Positions 22,991-33,700 of a stretch of DNA of 64,000 nt are shown piece after piece; positions within the stretch are counted from its first letter, which is position 1; the number at the start of each line of letters is the position of its first letter. Source of the stretch: Nageia nagi. Its lineage: Eukaryota; Pinophyta. A program made the position numbers and the translations under genes. The notes under the pieces were generated by a model that made no database searches, was not told where the DNA came from, and saw only the letters and a program-made list of their open reading frames with translations. The stretch covers positions 28,210,001 through 28,274,000 of the forward strand of contig JBITNC010000002.1 of the NCBI GenBank assembly GCA_050084985.1. Reading direction: 5' to 3'.

Positions 22991-23700
22991 GTACACTTTT
23001 TTATTTTTTTAATTAAAAGGCCCAAAATAATTTTTTTTATTATTTAAATTAACTAATTATTATTTTTTGAATTTAAACTTAATTTGAAACCTAATTTTTT
23101 AAATCAAATTTTTTATTTTTTATTTGATATAGAGGGGTGTGTCAAATGTTAAAGTGGGTAGGTCAAACATTTCAAGTGGGGAGCACATGGGTAGATGGGT
23201 AGGGTGGTGAGTTGGATAAGGCATGGGTCTATTAACAAAAGATGGTAACAACATCTAGACTACAATTAAACATGATCTAAAAATGATGCACATGATATAT
23301 GAAATATAGTTAATGGGTTTCTAAAATAAATAATTTTAAAATAATGGGAATTAAAAACTGTACATAGTTCACAAAACCACTTGGGAAAATAATAATTAGG
23401 CTTTTAAAATTTATTACATATAGACTTGAAACTTTGAACTTAGATTTTTTTACACAAATAAGCATCAAAACATATGACCCAATATATGAAATCGATCAAC
23501 TTAGAAATGGGTACCTGTATATGGAATCAAATTTTGATTTGTAGGAACAAAGTTTGAAAAAAAGGGGCAAAATATTCTAGAACTTTTTTGGCAGAGTTTT
23601 GTTTCATTTTTCATGGAATTCTAGGGCAAACTAGGAAGATCTTTACACATACAACCATAGCAGATTGCTTATGAAATACATAACAAGTATTTGGATCTTC

Positions 23701-23715
23701 ATAACATTGATACCA
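23701..23715 (-). other. Primer binding site of copia D
   Basis: Minus-strand TGGTATCAATGTTAT abuts the 5' LTR. The first eight bases match the initiator Met site; the rest differs. Confidence 0.5.
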
Positions 23716-23964
23716 TGCAAGAAGTTAGAATAAATTCAAGGAAAAAAGCATTGTATTAGATTTTATATGAGAATAAATACATCATAAAATGAATTTACAT
23801 ATTCACCTACATGGGTGACCTTTAGATTACACATGGAATCTTCATAAACCCTTCCTTATTACTCCTAAAAATCAAGTAAAATCCTATATCTAAATTTATT
23901 AAATATAGTAAGTACTACTACTATATTATAAATACAATAATCCGTAAGGATTAGGTTTCTAACA
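23716..23964 (-). repeat. 5' LTR of copia D
   Basis: 249 bp, homologous to 7435-7683. Confidence 0.75.
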
Positions 23965-25376
23965 AAACTCTTCTATTCTCTTATCTCTACAACATTACCT
24001 TATATATGTGAAGTTTAGGAACTTAATTTGAGACACTTTGGTTGGGCTTACATCAAGAGGTTTATGGTCAACATGCTCTCAAAATCTATTTAGGCTAAAA
24101 TAATTATGTCTCATTCATAAATTTGGCTTAATTTGATGCATAAATTATTTTGGATCTTATAGTATTCTATATTATCAAGCTTCTAAATTGAATCCATCAC
24201 ATGATTGAAATAACTCTTAACTTGAAGAGAGACCTTCTCGTAGTGCTCAAATCCTCAATGTAAATTATAAGTAAAGGAATTCACTAGTGTTGGTACTCAT
24301 AATCCACCTCTCTCTTCTAATCCATAAGCCTAGATATTGAGAAATCCTCTTAGCTCCCAATCAAGACCTATAATCCTTTTGCTAGAGTTATCAACAAATG
24401 TTTAGCAAGGAAATCTACTCAACTTACCTGAGGATTACTTGGATTGAATTGGGAAAACTAATTTCACCAAAGCTCTTACATTATGTTTAGGTTTATATGA
24501 AATTAGATAATGATATAATTATCAAACATGATTACATTAATCTACACATCACATGGTCTTTGTTTCCTCCTTGACTAGATAAGGATTTGCTCATACTAGC
24601 TTCATATTGAGACAAGCCACCATATCCTTAGAGACGAATATATATACAAACTATGTAGAATAGAACTAGATATTGAAGAGCATTTCATATTCATTTACTA
24701 TGAAATTCAAGATCAATTTCATTTCTTATTTATGGATTTCATATTTTGAAATCATGGATGAATTATGAAGACAAAAAATATGTTGCACTCTATATCAAAG
24801 AAGCAACTCATATTAAATAAAAAGTAATTATCGATAGATCCCATAATATAATGAGTTCCAAACTTATCACATCTCATTTTTTACCATAATTAGAAGCATC
24901 ACATGAACCCTAAATACTCTACAAGGATTCCTTGTTGATGCACTTATTGATACCTAATTTGAATACCTTTTATCCAAAATTAATTATCATAAAGCTTAAT
25001 TAGCAATATGCTTTATTTTATTATTATATCTTATATTATTATTTATTTGGCTGACATAAGTGCCTTTTTCATGATTATTTAACTTTTATATGCAAGGACC
25101 CTAGCATCAATACTTGACTCTAGGTGGACATTTTGGTGGCTCTTTTGCCTATAAAAGGGAAGTATTCATGAGGAGACTATCAAATTTTAACTCGATAATA
25201 ACACTCAAATAAAATAAGCTAAGGAATTTCTCAACATTACTTATTGAGATTGAGATTTTTTTATCATAAGAGCTCTTGTTATTTATATTCATAATTATAT
25301 GCTACACTAGGCTTATCTCTTTATTATATTGTTATAGATATTTGTTGTGAGGACTAATATGTAGAGAATAGTATCA
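23965..25376. other. Unassigned DNA between D and B
   Basis: No supportable gene. A TATA-like cctataaaaggg at 25150-25161 and the continuation of the sequence past B (34828 onward) suggest an older element or promoter region that B entered, but I cannot name it. Confidence 0.4.
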
Positions 25377-25381
25377 CTGTT

Positions 25382-25872
25382 TGAAGGAATTAGATCTACA
25401 CTAATCCTCAAGGTCCAAGACTATAGAAAACTCAATCATTCAACATCTACAAGCTAATAACACCATTCACACAAGACAACACAAATATAATGTGGTTCCT
25501 CCCTCCTTGGGAGTACATCCACAACTAGATCTTAATTCTCAATCTATGCACCCTCTTACAACAATTCCTTTCTCTCCTACACAAACTAGTAGAGTAATCT
25601 TACTCCAAAAACTTAGTTATGTTACAAGAGGAGAGGCCCTCTATTTATAGCATGAGAGCACATCCCTAACCTCCCTTTAACCCAAGGGTAAGGTTAGGGT
25701 TACAATAAATGTATTACCTAACTTTAACCTACCAACTAACCACTTGGTAAGGTCAAAGTTTACATAATAAAGAATTCAATTAATCCTTTAAGGTATCTAA
25801 ATATCCTTTAAGTGATTAATTGAATTTACAAGGAGTTTAAATATTCACAATATTTCATTACAAATTCTAACA
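25382..25872 (-). repeat. 3' LTR of copia B
   Basis: 491 bp; minus-strand TGTTAGAATTTG...CCTTCA. About 98.4% identical by eye to the 5' LTR. A TATA-like ctatttatagc region lies at 25650-25660. Confidence 0.93.
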
Positions 25873-25880
25873 CTCCCCTT
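25873..25880 (-). other. Polypurine tract of copia B
   Basis: Minus-strand AAGGGGAG directly before the 3' LTR. Confidence 0.85.
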
Positions 25881-26356
25881 AATGCAATATTGGGATAAAG
25901 CGTAGAAGAGAGAAGAGAGAGAGTAAGAGAGAGTTCTCCTCCATAGAGATACAAGTGGAGATGAGAACATTTACATATTTGAGAATCTTTTTGAGAACTA
26001 GTTTGAGACTCACTACATTACCATTTGACAAAATGGTTTACAATACAATCATTAACCACAACTGGTTTCACTGTACATAGTAGTCGATCAACTTTAAGCT
26101 GACATGTGAGTCTCCATGAGCTTGCTTACACAAGTGAGTAACCTGCATTTCTGAAGAAGATCCTGCATGCTACAAGCAACTCATGAACAAAATCAGTTAG
26201 ATGCATCATATATTCACTTTATTAAATAGGAGAATCAAATAATGCCATATTATAAATAACTGATCAATGGTGCACTATAAGTCATCACGGAGATGCCAAG
26301 CCATCACTCATAGTCACCTGTTGTATATAGACATGTGTTGATTATTGATAGAGCAT

Positions 26357-26770
26357 AAAAAATTGTACAACAAGTTTCTCACGTAGAGCAAACTTACCAC
26401 GGAGGTATAAAATGTACAAGAAGTTCCTCACACAGAGCGAACTTACCATGGAGGTATATCAATTATATGCTCAAAAAATTGTACAACAAGTTTCTCACGT
26501 AGAGCAAACTTACCACGGAGGTATAAAATGTACAACAAGTTTTTCATGTAGAGCAAACTTACCACAGAGGTATAAAATGTACAACAAGTTTCTCACGCAG
26601 AGCAAACTTACCACAGAGGTATAAAATGTACAACAAGTTTCTCACATAGAGCAAACTTACCACGGAGGTATAAAATGTACAACAAGTTTCTCATGTAGAG
26701 CAAACTTACCACAGAGGTATAAAATGTACAACAAGTTTCTCATGCAGAGCAAACTTACCACGGAGGTATA
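26357..26770 (-). repeat. 49-bp tandem repeat in 3' untranslated region of B
   Basis: About eight units; the last five start at 26525, 26574, 26623, 26672 and 26721, exactly 49 bp apart. Plus-strand core: gtacaacaagtttctcacg, then agagcaaacttaccacggag. Earlier units are less regular. One unit of the same sequence stands in E, F and G, so B amplified it after the copies parted. Confidence 0.92.
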
Positions 26771-26838
26771 TCATAATCAACACTATATAACAACAAAAAA
26801 GGCCTCTTAGAGGTGAAGTTTTCATTACTAACAAAAGT

Positions 26839-27435
26839 TCAAACTTCACTCCCCCTTGAGGGCAACTTCACCAACCTGAGAGAATCCCTAAGCTTGCTGA
26901 ATTGAGCTTCAGGAAGGGGCTTGGTGAATAAATCAGTGGAGTTTTCAGTAGATGGACAATACTCCAAGTGTATGATGTCATCTAGAACCTTCTCCCTGAT
27001 AAAATGGGCTTGGATTTCCACATGTTTGGTTCTCTGATGGAACACAGGATTCTTAGCTAAAGAGATAACCAATTGATTATCTGACGAAATAAGAGATGGG
27101 CCATTTTGCTCATACCCAATTTCGTTCAGAAGATGCCTCAGCTAAATAGCTTCCTGGGTGACAACAAACATGGTTTGATATTCAACTTTGATGGTAGAAA
27201 GAGTCATAGTAGGTTGCTTCTTAGAAGCCCAAGAGATAGCACTTGAACCAATGCTGAACACATATGTAGAGGTTGATTTTCTGTCATCTCTATCTCCCCC
27301 ATAATCAAAATCTGAGAACCCAGAGAGAACAATCGAGGGCACTTTGGAATACTTAAGAGCAACATCCTTTATCCCTGCCACATACCTCAAGATTTGGTTA
27401 ACAACATTGAGGTGTTCAACATATGGTTTTTGCAT
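26839..27435 (-). pseudogene. Copia B RNase H
   Basis: Two open stretches: MQKPYVEHLNVVNQILRYVA to FVVTQEAI (27142-27435) and VISLAKNPVFHQRTKHVEIQ to LPSRGSEV (26839-27072). These are the typical copia RNase H end with FTKPLPEAQF. The frame is continuous with pol, but a TGA at 27439-27441 separates it from reverse transcriptase, and a further break lies between the two stretches. The 27439 TGA is shared with C, F and G. Confidence 0.85.
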
Positions 27436-27474
27436 GAATCATGCCATCAGATTCACTGCAAAGGTAATATCAGG

Positions 27475-29370
27475 TCAAGAGATAGTCAGATCCAAAAGAC
27501 TATCGATCAATTGTCGATAAGCTGTAGCATCAGCCAACTGAGAATTTGAGCTCAGAGATACAATGATTCTAGGAGAAATAGGTATTGCAACATATCTACA
27601 CTCCTCCATTCTAAACTTTTGCAAGATGTCTAATATATACTTAGATTGACTAAGATAAATACAATCTTTGTGTTGGTATGCTTGCATCCCAAGATAATAA
27701 TGCAATAGACCTAGATCAGTCATTTCAAATGTTGCCTTCAGTTTGGATATGCACTCTTGGATGATTTCATTATTATTGCTAGTTATGAGAAGGTCATCCA
27801 CATAAAGGAGAATTAAGACCACCTCTTTTCCTTGATTGAGTACATAGAGATTTGAGTCAGAGAAGTACTTGGAAAAACCAATATCTGCAAAGAATCTTAA
27901 AATTTTCTTGTACCATGCTCTAGGTGCTTGCTTAAGTCCATACAAAGACTTCTTTAGCTTGCACACAAAAGACTCTTTACCTTCTGGAATAAATCCTTCT
28001 GGTTGATTCATGTAGATTTCTACATCCAAGTCACCATTGAGAAATGCACTCTTGACATCAAGTTGAAAAACTTTCCATCCTTGAGCTACAGAAAGAGCAA
28101 GGATTATCCTAATAGTAGGCATCTTGGCCACAGGAGCAAAGGTTTCCTCATAATCAATACCATATTTCTGAGCAAATCCTTTGGCCACTAACCTTGCTTT
28201 ATATTTTTCAATTTCTCCATCAGAATTGTACTTGACCTTGTATATCCATTTATTTCTAATCACATTTTTCTCATTGGGATAAGGGACCAAATCCCAAGTT
28301 TCATTTTTCATGAGCGCCTCATACTCAACTTTCATAGCTTCCATCCAACACTCTTGCTTGGAAGCTTCTTTGAAGGTTAATGGCTCATTCGTATTATCAA
28401 TTTTGGCAAATAAAGATTTATTCAAGGTCATACTCCTTGTAATTCTTTCAGCTGGAGAATTTTGCTCTTGTGGTGACTTCCCTACATTATCATCCAACCA
28501 GTTAGGTACAGGCAAAGAATCATCTGAATTAGATACCTTAGCATGAGAAGTCGTATCCTCAGGAAGTTCATTGAACTTAACATCCCTAGAAACAAATACT
28601 ATTTTATGGGATGAGGAGTAGAGCCTGTAACCTCTATGCTGATTATCATACCCCACAAAGATGCATTTTTCTAAACTTTTATCTAACTTATTTCTTTTCT
28701 CTGAGGTAATGAAGGCAAATGCATCACAATTGAAGACCTTAAAGTGTGAGATGTTAGGTTTCTTTCCTGTCCATGCTTCATACAGAGTTTTACCTTCAAC
28801 TACTTTAGTAGGACACTTATTTAGGGTGTGAATAGTAGTGTGAACAGCTTCACCCCATAAGAAACTAGGAAGGTTACCCAACATGCACCTTGCCATTTCC
28901 ATAATGGTTCGATTCTTCCTTTTAGCAACTCCATTTTGTTGAGGGGTGTAAGGGATTATGAATTGCTGCTTGCTCCCATGTTTAACATAATAGTCATTAA
29001 ACTCATTGCTATTATACTCACCCCCATTATCAGATCTTAGCATCTTGATTTTAAAATCAGTTTGATTTTCAACAAGAGCCTTGAAGTCTTTAAACCTATC
29101 AAAAGTTTGATCCTTGTGCTCAAGTAGATAACCAAATATCATCCTGCTGAAGTCATCAATGAAGGTCAGAACATAAGAAGCTCCCCCTAGAGACTTAGTC
29201 TGAAACGGACCCATAAAATCTGAATGCACAAGCTGAAGAGGATGAGTAGCCCGAGTTGCCTTATCTTTTTCAAACTTTTGCCTATTCATCTTTCCTAGAA
29301 TGCACCTTTTACAGAGACCAATTGTGGGTGAAATATTAGGTAAACCTTCCACAAGTTCTTGATTTTTCAT
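27475..29370 (-). CDS. pol: Copia B integrase and reverse transcriptase (631 aa open frame)
   Basis: Residues 1-35 are the end of the GAG-pre-integrase domain (CKRCILGKMNRQKF). Residues about 45-160 are the integrase core with Asp51 (VHSDFMGP) and Asp114 (LRSDNGGEY). The third catalytic position, 35 residues on, is Lys150 in NGVAKRKNRT where active copia integrases have Glu. The integrase C-terminal region runs to about 300. Reverse transcriptase spans about 345-600: first catalytic Asp438 in FQLDVKSAFLNGDL, LYGLKQAPRAWY at 476-487, and YVDD at 523-526. The frame ends in TGA at 27475-27477 in place of an Arg codon. Normal function: integration and cDNA synthesis. The reverse transcriptase looks chemically intact, the integrase does not. 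Confidence 0.92.
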   Translation of the reverse strand: MKNQELVEGLPNISPTIGLCKRCILGKMNRQKFEKDKATRATHPLQLVHSDFMGPFQTKSLGGASYVLTFIDDFSRMIFGYLLEHKDQTFDRFKDFKALVENQTDFKIKMLRSDNGGEYNSNEFNDYYVKHGSKQQFIIPYTPQQNGVAKRKNRTIMEMARCMLGNLPSFLWGEAVHTTIHTLNKCPTKVVEGKTLYEAWTGKKPNISHFKVFNCDAFAFITSEKRNKLDKSLEKCIFVGYDNQHRGYRLYSSSHKIVFVSRDVKFNELPEDTTSHAKVSNSDDSLPVPNWLDDNVGKSPQEQNSPAERITRSMTLNKSLFAKIDNTNEPLTFKEASKQECWMEAMKVEYEALMKNETWDLVPYPNEKNVIRNKWIYKVKYNSDGEIEKYKARLVAKGFAQKYGIDYEETFAPVAKMPTIRIILALSVAQGWKVFQLDVKSAFLNGDLDVEIYMNQPEGFIPEGKESFVCKLKKSLYGLKQAPRAWYKKILRFFADIGFSKYFSDSNLYVLNQGKEVVLILLYVDDLLITSNNNEIIQECISKLKATFEMTDLGLLHYYLGMQAYQHKDCIYLSQSKYILDILQKFRMEECRYVAIPISPRIIVSLSSNSQLADATAYRQLIDSLLDLTIS

Positions 29371-29666
29371 ATCTTGAATACTCTTGTGGTTAAGGTGCCC
29401 TAATCATTGATGCCAAAGATTACCCTTTGAACAAACATTTGCAGCAAGACACATATTTGAAGGAACTTGATCCATAATATAAAGGTCATCCTTTACTGAT
29501 CCTTTCATCAAGGTGGTAAATCCTTAACACACCAGGAGTGTGAGGTAAACTCAAATGAGTATCCTTTCCTTGTAATTTGAATTACGAAGATAAGATTCAT
29601 CCTTAGTTTAGGCACATAAAAGACATTATCAAGAACCTTTCCATGAATCTTCACACTCCCTGTTCC
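29371..29666 (-). pseudogene. Copia B GAG-pre-integrase region, frameshifted
   Basis: Joins protease to integrase. The two flanking frames differ by a shift, and stops occur near 29525. The motif LWHQ..GHLNHKSIQ, expected here, is visible with a His codon lost near 29406. Confidence 0.7.
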
Positions 29667-30263
29667 TTAAACATCAAGGACTGAATTATCACGTATCACA
29701 ACTGCATCCTTCTTGTACTTATGAAAGTTTTCAAACTTATCCTTTTCATAACACATGTGATAGGTGCATCCTGAATCAACAATCCAATCATTTGAAATAG
29801 TTTGACTCATTGAGTAGTAGGCAACAGTAGCAGCATGCTTGGTCTTCTTTTTATTATTAAAATTTTTCACATTTGCATTTCCCTTTCCTTTTTGAGCAAA
29901 TTTCTTTTTACGATAATCATACTCTTTATGCCCTAAGATGCCACAAAATTTACAATTTCCATCAAACTTTTCCTTAGGTGTTGGATTGCTTGATCCAGCT
30001 TTGTCATTCCTTTGCTTGAAGTTGCCATTATTGTTGCCCTTTTTCTCATGCTTCCTGAAGGTAAGTGAGGATTTGTTATCTTTGGATTTATAATGATTGA
30101 ACTTATTATTGAAAGGAGTTTTGGTTGCTCCTAGAGCAATGTTATTGTCCTTTGGAGAAAAGTTCAACATTTTCTTATTCAAAGTTTCCACATGCTTCAG
30201 AAGGAGTCTAGAAAGGTTATCAAGAGAGATGACATCTTCTTCATCATCGAGCCTAGTTTCCAT
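29667..30263 (-). CDS. gag: Copia B gag C-terminus and protease
   Basis: 198 residues that continue the gag frame after the TAA at 30300-30302. They hold acidic METRLDDEEDVISLDNL, a basic Lys/Asn-rich stretch, a zinc knuckle CKFCGILGHKEYDY (CX2CX4H, last Cys is Tyr), and the aspartic protease site WIVDSGCTYHM. The frame ends at a TAA (29667-29669) where C has CAA, Gln. Role: nucleic-acid binding and polyprotein cleavage. Confidence 0.85.
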   Translation of the reverse strand: METRLDDEEDVISLDNLSRLLLKHVETLNKKMLNFSPKDNNIALGATKTPFNNKFNHYKSKDNKSSLTFRKHEKKGNNNGNFKQRNDKAGSSNPTPKEKFDGNCKFCGILGHKEYDYRKKKFAQKGKGNANVKNFNNKKKTKHAATVAYYSMSQTISNDWIVDSGCTYHMCYEKDKFENFHKYKKDAVVIRDNSVLDV

Positions 30264-30299
30264 AACTGTGACAAAGTTACTAAACTTTGTAGAAAGGCT

Positions 30300-30776
30300 T
30301 TAAAGAATGATGAAGACCATGAACTCATCATTGATTCGATTGTACCCACAGCTAACCAGTTGTGTCCTGAGGTCAATGATTTTGGTCAAGTAAATAGAAG
30401 CACTTTCATCTTCACCTTGATGATATTGCAACAACTTTTGTAAAATAGTGAACCTCCTTGAAAATTTTAACCCAAGGTAAATTTTCTTCAGCCTATCCCA
30501 AGCTTCCTTTGCTGATGTTGAAGAAGAGATCATGAGAAGTACGTCATCTAAAATTGCACCATAAATCATTGAAGTTGCTAACTCATTCTTTGAGTTGTAG
30601 ATTTCAAGAGCCTTCTCATCTGTAGGAGTGACCAAGTCTTCATTAACTATCTGCCATAGCTTCCTTGCTTGTAACTCAGCTTTCATATGAGGTTCCCATA
30701 TGCCAAAGTTAGAACCATCGAGTATATGCTTGGGTATGAAGGTTTCAACTATTACTACACAAAAGTAAATAAGCAA
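30300..30776 (-). CDS. gag: Copia B gag N-terminal domain
   Basis: The open frame includes a few leader codons. The family start codon (ATG in C, F and G) is ATA here at 30750-30752, so true initiation is unclear. The body matches copia gag (FIPKHILDGSNFGIWEPHMK, AWDRLKKIYLG, RRFTILQKLLQYHQGEDES, FMVFIIL). It ends in TAA at 30300-30302, a codon that is CAA in F. The same frame continues after it. Confidence 0.85.
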   Translation of the reverse strand: MLIYFCVVIVETFIPKHILDGSNFGIWEPHMKAELQARKLWQIVNEDLVTPTDEKALEIYNSKNELATSMIYGAILDDVLLMISSSTSAKEAWDRLKKIYLGLKFSRRFTILQKLLQYHQGEDESASIYLTKIIDLRTQLVSCGYNRINDEFMVFIIL

Positions 30777-33700
30777 TAAGAATGAATAATTTTCTACAAT
30801 TTACCATCTATACAAATCAAACATTAATAAGTAAACATGTCCCACATGTGCAAACTTATAAACCAAGATCCGTAGAAGGATAAAGTTGAGGTTGTTTTCT
30901 TGTATAGAATTAGGCCTTCACCTGGATGCCTGCAGAGTGGAGCTCAAGTACTACCAGTCCTCAACCAGTTCACCTTGGTCAGTAATATACTCTCTCAAGG
31001 AGAAGTACCAACTATTTTCTAAGGATATGACGTATCTTGGATCGACCATTTTAATTATCTTATTTAAGGTTTTTAGTTTTCCTCCTAGGTTATCAGGATA
31101 ATCCCTGAATGGATGTGTGGACATGTGGTATCACTACACACATGCCTGTCCACGTAATAGAGTTATGTCCAATCCAATAGAGGTATTAGGGGAAATTAAG
31201 ACGGATTTACCACCACTTGTTTCTTTGGACTAAAAAGGCTCCAGTCTGCCCTATCCTCACCTTGTGGCTCCCCAATCAAGTCATGTTGTGGAAAAGTACG
31301 TGCGGATGTGTTCATTTTATGGGTTACTTTCAATATTTTACGTTTTGCAAGTATAAAGCAATTATGCAAAAATATAAAGTATAGTATTAAAAATACATCA
31401 TCCACAAGAACTTGAAACCTTAAGAGTCCAATGGGTTTTGAACTAACCCCTAAAGGACATTTTTACATTTTACATACTTGCTCAAGTTCATAAATTCATT
31501 CAACACTTTAATGAATTTAAAAGGGCTAAGTCCTACTTAGCATTAATCTATAACTTAAACATGCATTATTCCATAACTTAAAAATTAAGTAATAAACATG
31601 CATCATTTATCTTATTAAAAATGCATTATTTAACTTAAAAATTTTAAGTACTAAGCATGCTTTATTCTTACACAAGATTAAGAGGCATGCATTACAAATT
31701 TAGCATGCAAGATCTAGATAAAGTTTTAAGTAAAAAACTATACAAATTCCCCCCCCCTTTTTTTTTACTTAAAGTTTTATCCCTAAAACTTGTATGCTAA
31801 AAAAAATATCTTTTAAGTATGCATTTATATTTTAAGTAAAAAATTTCCCTTGTTTACTTAAAAAATGGTATACTTAGATTACCTTAGCAAAAGTTTTTGC
31901 TAAAAAAGTTTTGCCTAAGTAAATTACCATACTTAGAGAAAAAAATATTATACTCCAAAATATCCTCCATGTGCCATATTTTTCTAAAAAAAATTGGAAT
32001 TGCATTGAGGAGTAATGATGTATCTACTTACTTTAAAGTATTATAGTCAATGCTTAAAGTTGGAGTATAAGTACTTCTAAGTGCATTTAATAGAAACAAA
32101 CGACTTGTAAGCAAGCAAAAAATATTAAATGCCTACCAAAAAGTATACGTTTGCTTCTAGAGAGCTTGCAAGTAATAATGTAAAAGAAAGGAGACCCATG
32201 CATAGTTAATGCTATTTTTACCAAAGCATTCCAAAAAAGTCAAAAAAATGAATGTTTCTACTTAAAAAAAATGACCTCCCCTTTTTCTTCTACCAAGAAG
32301 AGCATACGTTGCTTTTGGAAATGTATTTAAAGAAGGTAAAAAGTAGTCAACAAAAAATTAAATGCATAAACAAGAGTAGATGGTGAGGGAGGAGGGAGAA
32401 GGTGCAACCATACTTAGCAGAAAGCTTATCTAGTCGAACATAAATATACCCACAATCAGAAGTTTTAAATGCATATATTTTTAAATCATCTTTTAAAGGA
32501 AGAAAGACTTCTTCTACGACGGCTAAAGCCTTGCTACCCCAAGAAGTATTCTTCAAAACCACTCCATCTCCATCTCCTCCATCACTTGAGATTCAACTTC
32601 AGGGAGAATCAATGTGCACCAAGATCTTGCTAAGCACGGGACCATGCATTCATTTCTTCAGCTTCAACAACAAACATGAGAAAAGTATCAGGAAATTTGG
32701 GATCGACAGCTTCAGAGCCTTTCAGCTGCTGACTTTGAGGACCTTGAAAGTGATGTTGATGCAAACAGTGATCTAGAACAGAGGCATCGAAGAACCTTCA
32801 AAATCATTTGATAGATACTTCTTCAAGGTGTAGACCCATGTATTGCATGATATACCCAAAAGTGGATATGTTTGAGGAGGATTGATGAATTGTTTGATGA
32901 ATGCAAACTCATGGATTTCTTTTATCGTAGGATATGTCTAAACCAGATAGGTTGAAGGGACCTATATTTGTTTGATAGAATGCTTCATCAAATACCAATG
33001 TAGGGTATGTGGAAGGGGTCTGTTCATCAAATGTAAATGTAGGGTGTGTACAAAATGGATAATGCCTCTTTCAATCCAAGCCTAGAGTATGTTAAAGGGG
33101 CCTATGCATTGTTTGAAGTAATTCCTCATCAAAATGAAGACCCACCATCAATAATGATCACAGGCTATCGAGTCCTTTTGGCACAGCTACAAAGACCTTG
33201 ACATGAATTCTTGCTTTGTAGGGTTTGAACCTTGGAGGATACAACAAATCATGTTAGGGAACAAGGTATAGATGATTATACACGAATCTCTTTCTCATCT
33301 AAGAAGAAAAGAGGCTGGCCAGGCAAGGAAAAAGATGTTACAGATTCCAAGCCTAAGCAACCCAAGCAATGGCACAATAAAAGTTCAGGAAAAAAAAGGT
33401 TCAATAATGGAAGGAATTGAAATAGAATCAGCTACCACTAATGGATTCGAAGAAAATCACGTTGAATCATCATCTAGTCAGCAATTGGAACTGAGTGAAG
33501 ATTCATTGCTAAAAGCTTTACGACTAAACACCATTAAAGACAACTTGATAAAATCTATGTAGAAAAGCCTTGTTGCTATTGAAAATGATTCTAGAGAGGA
33601 TGAAAAGTCAGATACGAGACAGCTTGCAAAATTACAAAAAAAAAAAAATTTGAAAGGGATGGGATTCGATCCCCTAACCTGACTCGTTGGAGGAAGGAGA

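Larger units (their letters stand above)
7435..23964 (-). mobile_element. Old Ty1-copia element D, split by element C
   Basis: Two similar 249-bp LTRs (7435-7683 and 23716-23964) bracket minus-strand copia protein remnants. The order read from right to left is leader, gag, integrase, then C inserted at 10149-20856, then reverse transcriptase and RNase H. D belongs to a different family from B, C, E, F and G: the LTR and proteins do not align closely. Flanking pentamers do not match (aatat left, aaact right), as expected for an old insertion or a slightly wrong end. Confidence 0.78.

Noticed and set aside
7430-23969. Target duplication for copia D
   Set aside because: Left aatat and right aaact agree at only three of five positions, so I do not claim one.
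25150-25161. TATA-like cctataaaaggg as a host gene promoter
   Set aside because: No coding sequence follows on either side of the B insertion; it may belong to an old LTR.
26412-26624. 70-codon plus-strand frame over the 49-bp repeats
   Set aside because: It is antisense to element B and exists only because of the repeat; it ends when unit phase changes.
33655-33680. gggattcgatcccc, similar to a tRNA T-arm
   Set aside because: No matching acceptor, D or anticodon arms upstream or downstream on either strand.
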